A DNA stretch of 64,000 bases from Aquatica leii (GCA_035610365.1 CM069432.1:236124104-236188103), one strand, 5' to 3'; shown: positions 11,481-25,674, numbered from the stretch's first letter. The notes: generated from the letters alone by a model not told the origin. Numbers and translations: made by a program.

Positions 11481-12029
11481 TGTTCTTTGATGTGTTTTCT
11501 CATGAGGAGATATAAGATCAAAGAGAATTTTTGTTATTTATAGAACCGACGCTTCTACAATCACCGACGATGGACTCCTACTCTTTTATAACGTAATATA
11601 ATAACTTCATACTTCAGTACGCATTTTTTGTTGCACCACCCCTTCTCCTACTTCCACCTTTCCGCACAAATTTCCAGCCGATCTTTATTCGGCAAATACA
11701 TTAGTTTAGTGTGACCCGCCACGCCATTATTATCTAATACGCGTTAATATTAACGTCGTAGTGAAGTGCACAGATTCGCTCAATTGAATTTGTTTTAGTT
11801 CTACTGCGACTATTTGTTGCGATTGGTTGTCAACTCGAAATAATCTTCTATGCTGTTTTTCTTTAAAAAAAAGTGAAAAGTTGCAACTGTAAAAGAGTAT
11901 AAACATTTAGCTGCAAGTAGCTCTGATGATTGTGATGGCGATGAATAGGCGTCTTGTTTACATAAACACAGTGATGTCGAGTTTGAAAGAAAGAGCAGGG
12001 ATCCTTCGTTGGGTATTCAAACTGCAAAT

Positions 12030-13280
<1,251 letters not shown>

Positions 13281-14577
13281 AAACTTGTTTGTCTACACAA
13301 ATTAGTTTAGCTAATAACATGTTTTCTTGTAAATTGTTAAAAACAATTATGTCTAAAATAAACTTTAAAACGTTACTAAGAGAATTTCATTTAAAAAATT
13401 TAATAGAGAATTGTTTTTATTTCACTTCAAGGTTTTAAGAGGAAGCTTCACTCACGTGGGAATTGAAATTTTTAAACAATTCCTGCTACAATAAATCACG
13501 AAATATTGCTAATGCATTGTTTTATGGACTCTATAAACCCCCACATTTTAGGATCGCAAATTTGGATCTTTAGGTTATGTGAATCTCTCAAACTGTAACC
13601 GAAAAAGGTAAATAGGAAAAGCGATAAGTAAACTGAAGAATTCACATGCTAAATATAAAAGTTTTTATTCAGTTAGTAATCAGTTTAAAAGACAAGAAAA
13701 TTTCAAGTGTATTAAAGTATAACTTATGGTCACAAAAAAACAATACGAAGGTATAAATTGTAATACTAAAGCTGCATTTTGATTTAAAATGAAATACGAT
13801 TTTTTTTCTATGGTTCAGTTTGGGCCAAAGTATCCTCATGAAGATAGAGTTACCTTGCACCACTAGGTAAATTATGATTTACTACAGCTTCAAATTGTAA
13901 AGTTCATAGCGTGTGTAGAGTGCCTTTATTAGATTTATCTTCAGAAACCCCGAAATTTTGTTTTATCTTTTAGAGTTTCTCTTATACGTAAAAAATTTGT
14001 TTTAGCATTTTTCATAAGACGAAACCTCGAGTGACAGACAGATGAGTCGGTAATTATTTCCGTCTTTTTTTCAAATATTTCTAAGTTTCACTAGTTGCTG
14101 GTAGGTAGGTAGATTTTTACACAATTAGCCTTGTAAAGACAAACATAAAATTGGCACATTTTGACACACCGATACTTATAGTAAAATCCTGTATATGTAA
14201 TAAAAACTATTGTGTATAGCATTGTCAACTAAAAGTATTAGCAATGACTTCTAAAAAAGCAATACCAATCTTTGCTGATTAAGGTTTTGATTGTTTAGAT
14301 AACAAAGCTAAAACGACAACAAAATATTAGAAAGAGTAGATTATTCTCACTAAAACTGAAACAAATATGCTAATTCCAATGATTTACCAAACGGCGATTC
14401 TAATAACTAAAATTAAAGATTTAATTAAAGTATTGAGATAGTGAGACCGAACTATGTACTACGACAGGTAAGAGATCGTCAAAATATTCCATCTATTCTC
14501 ACTCCTGATTTAAACAATGTAGTTCAGTCTTTAGAAAATCGATTTTCTGAAAAAAAAACAATAGAGGATTGAATTTA
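13281..14577. other. AT-rich spacer, nothing recognised
   Basis: About 1.3 kb with no convincing frame, repeat edge or RNA gene. Confidence 0.5.
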
Positions 14578-14579
14578 TA

Positions 14580-15131
14580 CAGGGTTTCCTACTTGCCCTC
14601 CTTTCTTCGATAGTAACTTTAATAATAATTTTACGAGAAAAAGTTAAGATATATGTTTTGTTCAGATGTTCCTTGTTTAAAATATTTTGAGTTTCGCGGG
14701 GTCTCAATTTCTTCTGTACAGGATCGTACTCATTTTTTCTTAAATGGAACACCACTTATATTTTTGAAATCTATAATTCAATTTAGATCAAGTTTGTTAA
14801 GACTTTTACCGACTTGTGTCTACTCGTTTAGAAGGAAAAAGGTATTTTTTAAAGATTCTTGTAGTCATTAACATTCAGTAAAAAAAATCGTTAACAGCAG
14901 AGCGACGAAATTTGAAACTGTCATAAACAAAAAAGCGTTTAAATGGAATACCCTGTATATTTTTTCATGAATGAACTTCTCATTTAGTTTACTTTAATTT
15001 TTGGTAAGTCTTAGGTAATAGTTTCGAAGATAATTACCTTAGTTTGAATTTTTTTGTTCAATTCTTCCACTAAAATTAAAATAAACCACAAAAAATAACG
15101 CAATTGGCTTTAAATATTTAATTATTATTTA
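14580..15131. repeat. Left terminal inverted repeat, 552 bp
   Basis: Pairs with 16078-16692. Shared landmarks include GATAGTAACTTTAA, TTTTACGAGAAAAAGTTA, CTCAATTTCTTCTGTACAGG, TCGTTTAGAAGGAAAAA and, at the inner end, AAATATTTAATTATTATTTA. Confidence 0.85.
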
Positions 15132-15139
15132 ATGTGTTG

Positions 15140-16060
15140 TTACTCACTAAACCACAAAAATGAATATTCTAAATATTTCCGATGTAGATTAGTCCTGAGT
15201 GAGCACAATAAGGAAATAATAATGAGAGTCTTGGTTCAAGACCCAAGAAGAAGTGCTAAGCAAATTGGGAAAATTCCAGAAGTTAACAGGACATCAGTTT
15301 GGCGTACAATTAAAAGCGTCCATTTATTACCCATACCGGTAATAAAAGCACCATAAACTGTTTCATGAAGATCGTTTAAGTCGTTTAGGTTTTTGTCGTT
15401 GGGTTAATGAAACATTGGGTAATGAAAGAGTTTTCTTTAATTTTGTGTTATTCACGGACGAATCAGCGTTTCATAATGACGGGATATAAATCTACATCTG
15501 CCAAGAGAAGTTGACCGTCAACATAAATGACTAGATCACTAAACACGTCGGGTGGAATTCTTGGGATAATATGTAGTGGGGCCTTTTTTTCGACAGGCAC
15601 TTAAATTTAGAAGTTTATTCTCACTTTTTGATACATGCTTTGCGATTTTACTTGAAGACATCCTTTTGATAGTGCTTCAACGTATGTGATTCCAGCATGA
15701 CGGGGCTCCTGCCCACTATGGAATTGAAGTAAGATTTTTTTTAATCAGGAACATCCTCAATGATGGATTGGAAGAGGGCCACTGGCCATCCCGATCACTT
15801 GATATAATCAAACCCTACTTTTTTCTATGGGGATATGTCAAAGAACGAATATACCAAGAACAGCCTAGAACTGCTGACGATATGAGAAACGTGATACGTG
15901 AAGGTTTTAGATCAATCTCGCTTGAAACGTTAGAAAACGTTAACAGATATTTTGCAAATCGAGTAAGGCATTGTATGCAAAATCATGGTGGGTTATTTGA
16001 AACCACTTTAAATTAATGTTTTGTGTTTTTTACCGTTTCTTAGGTGAGTTGATTTAGTAA
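15140..16060 (+). pseudogene. Mariner-superfamily DDE transposase relic
   Basis: Frames in order: a helix-turn-helix (DPRRSAKQIGKIPEVNRTSV, WRTIKS), HEDRLSRLGFCRWVNETLGN, the first catalytic block VLFTDESAFHNDG, the second catalytic block FQHDGAPAHYGIEVRFFL, then GHWPSRSLDIIKPYFFLWGY and QPRTADDMRNVIREGF to a stop at 16014. The third catalytic carboxylate is expected just before FFLWGY and is tyrosine here. Frameshifts near 15357 and stops near 15490-15690 kill the frame. The last segment (15768-16016) is still open. The usual N-terminal helix (PNR type) is absent. Related insect transposases are annotated as Tc3- or mariner-like; I cannot name the subfamily. Confidence 0.8.
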
Positions 16061-16077
16061 TTGATGTTATACTTAAT

Positions 16078-16692
16078 AAATAATAATTAAATATTTGATG
16101 CAAATAGCGTTCTTTTGTGATTTATTTTATATTTTGTGCTGGGATTGAGTAATTCAAACTAAGAAACTATTACGTTTAAGTATAGGACATGTTTAAGAAA
16201 AATCAAAGTGAACTTAATAAGAATTTTATTAACAAAAAAATATACAGGGTATTCCATTTAAAAATAAATTTCTATAATTTTCCTGCTGTCGGCAAATAAA
16301 AACCAATTTGCTTTAAAATCAAGATATCGTTAAATCGTTTCGTTTTAAAATTCGTCGCTCTGCTATTAACGATTCAATAGATACGATTTTTTTACCGAAT
16401 GTTCATTACGGCGAGAATCTTTAAAAAATATATTTTTTCCTTCTAAACGAGTGGACTTAAGTCGGTAAAAGTCTTAACCTAAATTTAAATATAGATTTCA
16501 AAAATATAAAGGGTGTTCCATTTAAAATACTGCGTACGGTCCTGTACAGAAGAAATTGAGACCTTCGCGAGACTCAAAATATTCTAAAGTTGTAAACGAG
16601 GAATATCTGAACAAAAAATATATCCTAACTTTTTCTCGTAAAATTATTTTTAAAGTTACTATCAAAGAAAGGTAGGCAAGTGGGCGACTCTG
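16078..16692. repeat. Right terminal inverted repeat, 615 bp
   Basis: Inverted partner of 14580-15131. It is longer by about 60 bp, mainly from an extra stretch around 16265-16345 that includes ATTTGCCGACAGCAGG on the reverse strand. Confidence 0.85.
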
Positions 16693-16694
16693 TA

Positions 16695-19600
16695 TATATT
16701 TTTAGAGATCGCAAAAAATAATCAAACATCAACATACATCCACTTGTTTTATTATTACCTGAAGATAAATGGATTAAAATGTCAATGCTAATCCAAAACA
16801 TACAACCACATAGGCGTTAGTAAGTATTCCTCAGTCGGACGCGAAACAAAAGCAAATAACAGAATACATCATAAAATCTCCTCCGATTTTTGTTTTATTA
16901 TATTTTTTATAGGTTAAAAAATTGCATGTCACGCGCCCAGAACAGTTATATTAATTGTGTAACATAAATCTGATTTTATAATTGTTTACCTTTTATTTAT
17001 TCGAAGAAACCAACTCACCTTTTCTGTTCGGGTGCTTAGGTCCCGGAATACTTACGAAGTTTTGGTTTATGGTTGATCAAGAACGATGATTTTCGTGAAA
17101 ATTAAACGTAGCCAATATGTTCCAATTTTTCGAAATTGTCCAGTAATATAAAATTTATAGAAGCAGTCGTGAAAAAATGGTAGAAAAACGTGCTGAATTA
17201 AAACTTTTACACAGTTTTTATATCACCAAAGATTCTTGAACCAGCCTTGAAGTTGATGGAAAAAAATGTATTTGAATTAAATTCTAATAATACACTTGTT
17301 ATATTCTTGCATAAGCATTGAAAATGTGATTTAACAATTTAAATCATTTGAAACGCTCAAATAGTTTATCGATTAATTTTGCAAAGGTCAGTATTTCCAC
17401 ACTTGTTCTACTAACTAAACTAAACTAGACTAGACTAACCTATACACGTCGGAAGTTACAAAAACGAAGCACAGTGAATGTTTTTGTATAGAACATTAAA
17501 TTTCTTTAACCGAGTGATGATCACTTTCGCCTGACCTTGTATGAGCTCAAACAACTTATTTTCAATAGAACGTTCATTTATTAGAATAATTGGCAATGTT
17601 GAACAGATTTTGTATGTATACATAATATATATAAAAAAATTAAAGGTGAACTAATTTTTCATGTTTAACGTAATTAGATGAATAGCAGCTTTTTACTATC
17701 GCATTGAAATGCTTATATCTTATTTGTGATAGAAAGCTTTATGACCCTGACTTTTTGATTACAATTTATGTACAAAACAAATTTATTGCAAGTAATTCCA
17801 TTATAGTAATATGACGAAATTCATACTTCATAATGGATTTTCTTTTATGTTAGAAATTTTAAATTGCGTTCAGTTCAATAATTGGTATTCCTATCTATGC
17901 ATATTGTATAGAAATGTCATTCGCAGTGTTTAGAATTACTTCGACATATGATTGGATTTGAAATGCGTGGTCATGTATTAATGATATTTCCGTAACTGCT
18001 TACGTCATACAGACCTAGAAGATTCGCCTTTTTACACAAATCACAATAGTAAGGTCAAGTAATTAAAAAAAATGTATTTCCTATAAGTTTTGTCTGTCTA
18101 TAACATTGGAGTGGTCATTGGCCTGTGGTATATCGAGGCCGCACGCATGTCGTTGCATACGACCAATGTAGAGTCGGTTATCTACTAATATTCCTTAAAT
18201 ACACAATATTTCATAGCGCCACTATCTCTTTGAACATTTAGATGACTTTTTACCAATTGAATTTTGAAATAGTGCATGTTTATAAACCAGGTGTATATGT
18301 AATGTCCATGCGTTCGATTTCAAAGAGGAAAAAGGTGCGAATTATGCATATTGAAATCATGCATACACAACTGTGTAAATGTCGCAATATGTTTAGTACC
18401 ATCCACTTCGTAATATTTTTATTAAATACGCAATTTTTATTTTTAAGGTCGCAGACGATGATAAATCTTGAAACATAATACCCAAACAAAACTCATTAAT
18501 ATAAAAATACGAATAACGATAAAAAATTCACTTGAGATACACTAGAAAGTAATGACAGAATCTTTTGATCGTATTTTGTAACCTGTTTCCTTTTTAAGGT
18601 TGTTACAATTCTTTCACTTACAGTATACTATCTCAAAAAAATTAATTTCCGTCTGTGTAGGTTAGAATCGATTTACCAAAAGAAGAATTGAAATTACTAA
18701 GAGATGCTTCTTCAATACGACAGATTTTTTTCTGTAGTACACTACAATATAGGATTTTTGCATTAATTAACAACCGCAAAAATTACACCTTTACCACAAT
18801 AGCAAAACACTACCTGGTTTTATAATAAGAAAACTTGTTTCAAAAAATGCGTATTGCGTTGGTTTAAAATTTACTTTTGTGACAATGAAATTCTTTTTGG
18901 ATTACCTAATACTTTATAGATAAACATCTGCTGTTTTTGTAAATCGACCAATTCCGTATTACGCGCAAGGTGTTAATATAACAATTTCCGTATTGATAGA
19001 ATATGACGTACTTCATAATGTTTAAATTACAAAAAAGTTTTTTTAATATTCAATAAATCCAATTATTGGTTCTGAACTAAGCTGACTAAAGCGAGGAGAA
19101 CTTTACTGTTCATAATGTGCAATGATACGTTTATTCCAGGTTTTAGCGGAAAGCAAAAAAACCGTTCCATTTCCATAGTTCATTCTAATTTTGTCCGTTT
19201 CTCTATTGCAGAACCTAATTCCTCTACAACGCAAACAAATCGTGATGAGAATTTAAAAACACCAACTACGTTGGAATTAATGAAACGTTCCTGATTTAAA
19301 AAAAAGTTTGCTTTGCAAAAATTGAATTTCAGAATCGAATAACTTTTGACAAAATTCATAGTCTTGGTCAAAAGTTTCAACAACACTATCAAAAGCTCTT
19401 CTAAACTAAGAGAAAATTGCATAGGATTAGTTTATTTACCCTAAGCAAAATGATTTGGTCTATTGTTCTTCTAATCAATTGTTTTGTAACGTATAAATAA
19501 GTTGCCATAATTTAAATCTTAAATGTGGTTGGTTCTAATTGATATAGAAAAATGGCGATGTGATATTTTAATATAACCTGAGCAGTGATATTGGACGTGA

Positions 19601-20149
19601 GAAAGAGCGAGTTTTAGCGATACTGAAGGACGTAAAGACATATTTTAGAGCAACAAAGACCAGTGATGATTAGATGAAGAAGCGTATACAGAAGGCGTGA
19701 AGCGTCGCTGGAGGACTCACCCTGTTAGATAAAATCTAAGATTTTTGGTTTCAACTTTCACTGCAGATTTTTTTAAAATTTGATATTTCACCTATTTCAT
19801 GTAAATTGTGATACCCAAAACTGGACGCACGAGCGATCACGTTGGTGTTTTTATGAGGAAAAATCTAACAACGCGAGTTCTTTAGGTTATTTTATTTTTT
19901 GTGGTTTAGAAGTAAGATGGCTAATATTGATATGCCATTTTGGTTATTGTTTACAACTATTAAACAACTGAAGAGTTGCTGTTAAAATGGTTCGACGAGA
20001 TTTTAGACGAGAAAAAATCCGGCGATAAGAATAAATAGTCTCATTATCTAGAAACCAGAACCAGTTTTGCTTGAATAGACTAGAAGAGATGGCACAAGTG
20101 ACTCAATAAAAAATTCAACGTCAAGTCAAAACGTTACAAGATCAAAGCT
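16695..20149. other. AT-rich non-coding stretch
   Basis: About 3.4 kb with short chance frames only. Around 19655-19735 one frame reads DEEAYTEGVKRRWRTHPVR, faintly like the start of a Harbinger-type transposase, but nothing around it supports this. Confidence 0.45.
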
Positions 20150-22040
20150 TCCATGTATAAAATGTGCTGCTCAAAATTGGAAGAAAATTTTTGATTGTTG
20201 GAAACTTTTTTCCCAGTTGATTTTATTAAAATTGTAATCTACACAAATAAACAATTGGATCTACTGATTTTAAAGAGCTATTGGCTTTCACAGGGCTGCC
20301 TTACATGACTGGCGTTACGAAAAGTAAACACCTAAACACATAGTAGCTATAGACAACTGACGGAACTGCATCCTATTACAACAGTGGCCAAATGCTAGCT
20401 CGCATGCGGTTCTTCAATTGGTTTCTTATGGCACAACTTATAAATAAGGATTATTTGTTATATTTAAAAATTTCCTGAATCGTATAAATACATACAATGC
20501 GTTCATAAGAAATAATTTGTTTGTTTGGCCGCAAAAAAGATAAAAACAGTGAAACTCCGAGTCGAAACCCCGGAAATCCGATATTCCGGATAATCCAAAT
20601 ATTAGTTGAAAAAATTAAAAAATCGTTGTAGATTTGAAAATTGTACATTGAATAATTGTGCCGCACTAAGTAGGTCTATTTACTGTATTATTGTACTGTA
20701 GTTGATATTTATTGTACCTACAAATAAATCCATACTACAAAAATTTATAATAAGAAATTCTAAATTGTATGTGCAAATGTACTTATACACTAATTTAATT
20801 CTATATTATCTTCTTACTGTATTGCACTGTTTACAAAGCTTAACAATTTATTTGGGCTTATAAAACATACCTACATACAGTACTCTTAGGTGTGTTTTTG
20901 GATAATCCAAACATCTCGGAATCCAAATAGGTTTCATGTCCAATTAGTTCGGATTTCTGGGGTTCTACTGTGTACAGCCACAATGACTAGAAAACGATTC
21001 CATTTAATTTTACGAGTTATTAGATTTAATGATTTAGAGACAAGAGCTGAAAGATGTCAAGTCGACAAATTGGCACCAATAAGATCTCTGTTTGAAAAAT
21101 TTGTTCAGATACGTTATGATTGTTGTTTTTCTGGGAAAAATTTCACCAACGATAAGATGTTAGAAGCTTTTTGGTTACGCGGCAGTATATTGCCAATAAA
21201 CCTGCAAAGTAATAGATCAAAATATATGTTCTCATCGATTCCAGGACGTTTTACACGCATAATCTATACGTGTATGCTGGGATATGGCGTTTACAACCTT
21301 TCTAATGACGCCAATAGTGTAATCAAACGTCTAATCAAAAACATTGATAGATCTGAACGCAAGTTACATCGGTAAGAATTGTTTATGGTTTGTTTAATAA
21401 CCATAAGTAAGGTTCTCTACAGAAAAACAAGTTACTAGTTCTTCAGGCAAAAGATCCCCAGTGCAGAGTTCGATGTGTGTGTTTAGAATTCAACCGAACT
21501 GTTGTATACTAAGATCTTTTGTCCTCAAAAATAACAAAAATGTATTCATGATTTCCACTTTTCACGATAATGACTTTAACCCCCCAATTGACCCAAAATG
21601 AACAAAAAATTATTGCCTATTAGAACCTGATGAAAATAGGAGCGGACGTCGTCGACAGAATGGAATGAGAATATTCTGTGGGTCGAGTTAACAGCCGTTG
21701 GCTCTTTACCATTTTTAGTAGCATGCTAAATATAATAACAGTAAATTTTCAGATAATTTTAAGAAGTAATACGATTTCCTTTTAACTCGAAGAAGCTTTA
21801 TTTACAATTTGTCGAAACAATTTATAAGCCCTAACCTTGTAACGCGGACGTTTATTACAAATTTGCCATTCAATCGCAAAAGAAATAAATGTGATTATAA
21901 AAATGGATCCAAACCAAAATATTATAAAACGAACATTCTGCATAGAGGCGAAGATGTGCTTTTTACCCATTTAGAAAAAACCGATTTACCCAACATAGAT
22001 GCAACACATACCAGATTCCAATATGCAAGAAACACTTAAA
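20150..22040 (+). pseudogene. piggyBac transposase relic, nearly full span
   Basis: Ordered piggyBac blocks on the + strand: VDFIKIVIYTNKQ (20220), FKELLAFTGLPYMTGVTKSK with HLNT (20265-20340), TDGTASYYNSGQM; a MITE interrupts at 20547-20970; then ATMTRKRFHLILRVIRFND, RCQVDKLAPIRSLFEKFV and NFTNDKMLEAFWLRGSI (the usual TxDE block, with Asp retained and Glu replaced by Lys) to 21372. After a frameshift come RSPVQSSMCVF, NNKNVFMISTFHDNDF and, from 21785, TRRSFIYNLSKQFISPNLV. The C-terminal cysteine finger is not recognisable. Many frameshifts; dead copy. No TTAA-bounded ends identified. Confidence 0.8.
20547..20970. mobile_element. pogo/Tigger-type MITE inside piggyBac relic
   Basis: A 424-bp non-coding insert. 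The left end reads CAGTGAAACTCCGAGTCGAA then CCCCGGAAATCCGA and GGATAATCC; the right end, reverse-complemented, reads CAGTAGAACCCCAGAAATCC then GGATTCCGAGATG and GGATTATCC. Such ends are typical of pogo/Tigger MITEs. It separates piggyBac blocks that belong together, so it is younger than that relic. A clean TA duplication is not visible on the left. The first residues of the frame starting at 20890 come from this insert. Confidence 0.7.
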
Positions 22041-22569
22041 CCAGAGCAGTTTTTATTTATCATCGATGTGGAGACAATCCCAGTGAAACCGATGAGCAAT
22101 TTTGTTTAATTTTCCATTTTTAAATGTGCATTTAAAATAAATGAGGTAAAATAAAATTAGGCGCGAGTCCTCCTCAGTTAAAAATGTATGGATAAACGAA
22201 CATGAGATATGGAACATGATTTAGCAGAACTATTAATCACTAAGTATTTAAGTCAGAAAAAAGAATTCGTTAAAAAATAGCCACCCAGAAAAATAAAAAC
22301 TAAAGCAATGGTTATAAAACTAAAATACTGCTTGTGACAAAAAAAACATGTAGCAAAATGTTGTTCCGATTAAGAAAAATGTCGCTTTGCGATCGGAAAA
22401 ATTAAAGTGGATATTGGCAGATTTTAGACCTTTAGAAAAATACTAAATATAGAGATTGAAAGGAACAGACGCAAAAAAGTAAGACAAAAGGACCCAAGAA
22501 TTTTTTGAATTAAATACATAATATATTTTTTATTTACGTCTTTGAGATACAAATTTGAATTATTAACTA
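22041..22569. other. Spacer, nothing recognised
   Basis: No recognisable coding or repeat structure. Confidence 0.4.
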
Positions 22570-22810
22570 AAAATCATATTTACACAGTATAAAGAGTGGG
22601 GATTGCAGAAGAATAGAAATAAAACGAACGAGTTCTAACTGGTATAGGCATATTTTACGAAGCAACGACTAACGCTGGTCAAAAAGAATATTTAACTGGA
22701 ACTGGAAACTCGGAATGAAAGAATACGGAACGCGATAAGAAGCAGAAACCTCAGCGAGGACGATGTATACAACAAAGATGCTTGGTGGAAGAGCAGAGAT
22801 ACACAGTTTT
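22570..22810 (+). pseudogene. Possible LINE ORF2 C-terminal scrap
   Basis: One forward frame reads RNRIEIKRTSSNWYRHILRS followed by RWSKRIFNWNWKLGM. This resembles the short conserved tail after the RT of many insect LINEs (pattern KRxxWxGHxxRM, then RWxKxIxxW). The following frame (EDDVYNKDAWWKSR) is compatible with that tail. There is no RT upstream and the frame is broken, so the call is tentative. Confidence 0.4.
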
Positions 22811-23504
22811 TAACTATAATGTGATGTATATTCTAACATGTTTAGCATGTAATTTATTGTTATTGTTATGTATGTACTATGTAAGACAAAGCAAGGAAGA
22901 CCCGAACCATACAAGAACTTTTTACCTCAAAAACATTCGATAATGGTAATGGAATCAACACTATTCTGGAAGGTCACAGACAATGTGCAAATAACGTTAA
23001 CGATTGCCAGAACAGGAAAAAGAAGAAGACGATCGACGAAGGTTATCAAAGCGATAACTGATCTAAGGCACACACTTTTAAAGTACACATCTTTCCATAG
23101 ATATCAAAGAGATTTTTATCTACTAATGATTCTAAAGGTTTGATCCATATTATCGTGGATATGTTTTAGAAAACGTATGTATCTTAATTAAAGTTTTAAT
23201 TTAATTAAGCTTTTAAGAACAAAATGATGATATAAAATCGTTTTAATTCACTTGTATAGCAAGAACAACTTATTAATGGAATTGAAAGATGTACAAAAAC
23301 TTTATAACTACACATATGGCTCAGTTGTTGGCTGCCAAAATTATTGATTTTAAAACTTAAACTTAAATTGCCAATGATTAAAAACATATTTTGTAAATAA
23401 TGCTGGGCTACAAGTTACATAAAACAAGGAAGTTTTGACTATGTACTATGCCAGAACAAAAATATTATTGACAAAAAACAAGCGTTACAAAATTTGTTGT
23501 AGTC
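22811..23504. other. AT-rich spacer
   Basis: Contains a 91-codon frame (22868-23143) with no resemblance to known proteins; taken as chance. Confidence 0.4.
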
Positions 23505-23551
23505 AGTGATGGCATTGTCTAAATCACCTAATAGAGAAGCTGCCACTGGGT
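23505..23551. repeat. Right end of a second hAT-like MITE copy
   Basis: Matches the right end of the MITE at 1577-1800: both run CATTG, then AAAT, then ACCTAAT, AGAGAAG or CGAGAAG, and GCCRCCACTGG-like ends. The left end could not be located, so this is a fragment or a diverged copy. Confidence 0.65.
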
Positions 23552-23802
23552 ATAGTCTAACCAAGAAAGAAGATCCCCACGTCATAGTCGCATGCATCTG
23601 AATTAAGGAAAAACTCGCTAATCAAATCAATTGCTTTAAAATCTAATCGCTGGTTAAAAACTATAACAATCTGTTGAAGAACAGTTGTTTTTAATAAATT
23701 TGTTATAATTAAACAAAAAGTACGAATTAATCGGATGAATCATTAGTTTGATTACACATGCAGTGGTGTAAAGTCACTTTAAAATGCATTATTCGTGATA
23801 TA

Positions 23803-25674
23803 CAGTAAAATCTCGTTTAACGTTAGTGATGCGTTCCTCGAGGACCTTAACCGAATCAACGTTAACGGAGGTAGGTTACTAAATTGAAAACACAAAATAC
23901 ATTACTTTGTTTTTTATTGATAACTAATAAATAGAAACAATGGAAAACAACTTTTCTTGAATAATTTTAAAGTACAAAATTAGTATGCTTGTATTTATTA
24001 CAAAATTAGAGGTTATGCGTAAATAAACTGACAAGTTTTGAAGATTTATCAAAGGTCGATTACGTTGCTTGTCTCTTCTTTTCTCGTAATAGCTCACCAT
24101 GTTGAAGCATTTAACACATTTATTTCTACAAAACAACTTTGCGTAAAATCTGGATCTGACTCAGGCAATTAGACAATATTTTTGTAGTTAAAACTTTAAC
24201 CGGCGGCAGTTCCACATCGATATCAGAATTAGCCAAACCAAAGTTTCTTCTGTCAGTTTTTGCAATTCTTCATTTATCATCAGCGTCATCTTCATTAAAA
24301 TGTAATTGGTAAGCCATTTCAACAAGTTCATTTTGCATATCATCAGCAAGTTCCGATTCTTCTTCTAGATTGAGTCCCACTTTCTTCCAAGCCGCTTTAA
24401 GGCATTATTTTGATACTTCACCGTAAGATCGTTGGATATTGTAGATAGCATGTATTATGTTGTAACTCATCCAAAATTGTTTTATTGACACTTGACTTGA
24501 CTGTTCACGGCGTCAATTAAATTGGAAAAAGTGTACCGGAGGAAACGAGCTTTAAATGCTGCTATAACATAACTTCAATTAAAATGCAAGTCTCCAGTGC
24601 ATCAAAATTGACTAAATGACCAGGAGCATAACCAGTAGCAATAACGTCTTAAGTTCTAGATAGTTTTGTTGACAATAACGCTGCACTGTCGTACAAAAAT
24701 GATTAACGAAGCAATTGGACTTCCATATTACTGGTAAATTAAACTTGGAAAAACCCTTCATGGCCCGTGGATTTTTCAAATGATAAATTAGCATTAGTTT
24801 CAGTTTCAAGTCTCCCGATGCATTACTGCCTAATAACGGAGTCGAGCGATCTTTCCCTGACGCCGTTCTCTCTTTATGTGATATGAATGTTGTAGATGGA
24901 AAACGTTTCCAAAACAATCCTATTTTATCTACGTTGAATATCAAATTTGGAGGATATCTATCGCTGTCAATAACAGTTTTTATTTGTTCGGAAATTTTCT
25001 TGCAGTTTCTATGTCAGCACTAGCTGCCTCTCCCGTTATGCGAATGTTGTGAATTGTAGTTCTATGTTCAAACTTTTCAAGCCATCCACGTTTCTTCATT
25101 GTTTCCCTTATCTTCAATCCAAACACTTAACATGTTCTCAACATTTTCTACAATGCTACTTCGCGTGCGGCAATTTTTTTAATTAGTAACCTTGTTGTTT
25201 TAACGGATGATTTTTCTTTGAATGGCTTATAATTGTTGAAATATTTGAGTAGGACAATCCTATTTGTGGTGATACAGCACTATTTTTTCACCTTTTTCTA
25301 CTGTACATTTTGTTTTTAAACAAATCGATTTAGGTTTGTTCGACATTGTATTTTATAGCGGTCTTTTCACTAACTATTGTGGTGAAGGTTATAGTACAAC
25401 TAACTGACAAGTCCACAGAATCCCAGCAAACAAGTAAATAATACATAATAGTACAGACTTAAAACATCTCAAGATGATTTTTTCCAATTATGAATTGAAG
25501 TATGTATATTTTTATTTATGTTTGAATCAGGTTCCCATGGTTTATTTTATATATTGTGTTATCAGCATATGTGCATTTATTAAATTCTAAAACTACTGTG
25601 CTTGCTGAGCCGACGACCAAAAATGACGTTATAGTGATGTATCGTTAACGGGGGTAACGTTAAGATCTACTCAA
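23803..25674 (-). mobile_element. pogo/Tigger-like DNA transposon
   Basis: The left end, CAGTAAAATCTCGTTTAACG, follows a TA (23801-23802). The right end, near 25674, reverse-complemented reads GAGTAGATCTTAACGTTA and shares AGTARATCT and TAACGTTA with the left. Both ends also hold GTTAACGGRGGTA blocks. The 1.87 kb between them carries a decayed CENP-B/Tigger-like transposase on the reverse strand. Length and ends fit pogo-family elements that duplicate TA. Confidence 0.75.
24150..25346 (-). pseudogene. pogo/Tigger (CENP-B-like, DDE_1) transposase relic
   Basis: Reverse-strand frames from a start at 25346: MSNKPKSICLKTKCTVEKG (CENP-B N-terminal helix-turn-helix), NMLSVWIEDKGN (second helix-turn-helix), then at 24944 the catalytic core IFNVDKIGLFWKRFPSTTFI, RSTPLLGSNASGDLKLKLML, NPRAMKGFSKFNLPVIWKSN and LLLLVM. 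The first catalytic Asp (NVD) is kept, but the usual NVDE glutamate is Lys. The second should follow LLLL and is lost. The segment 24612-24944 is open for 110 codons; the rest has many stops. Confidence 0.85.

Larger units (their letters stand above)
14580..16692 (+). mobile_element. Mariner-superfamily transposon with very long TIRs
   Basis: A 2.1-kb element bounded by TA (14578-14579 and 16693-16694). The left end starts CAGGGTTTCCTACTTGCC; the right end, reverse-complemented, CAGAGTCGCCCACTTGCC. The inverted repeats run 14580-15131 and 16078-16692, so they occupy over half the element and reach the transposase frame. By eye they are roughly 80-85% identical over most of their length, with indels. 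Each arm also holds internal variants of its own end motif (a GGAAYACC-type block, and a full copy at the inner part ending in ACCCTGTATA). The transposase is broken, so the copy is non-autonomous. Confidence 0.85.

Noticed and set aside
19655..19735. Harbinger-like transposase start (KRRWRTHPVR)
   Set aside because: One short match with no DDE core or terminal repeats around it.
20890..20970. N-terminus of the long frame starting at 20890
   Set aside because: These codons lie in the right end of an inserted MITE and are not part of the piggyBac protein.
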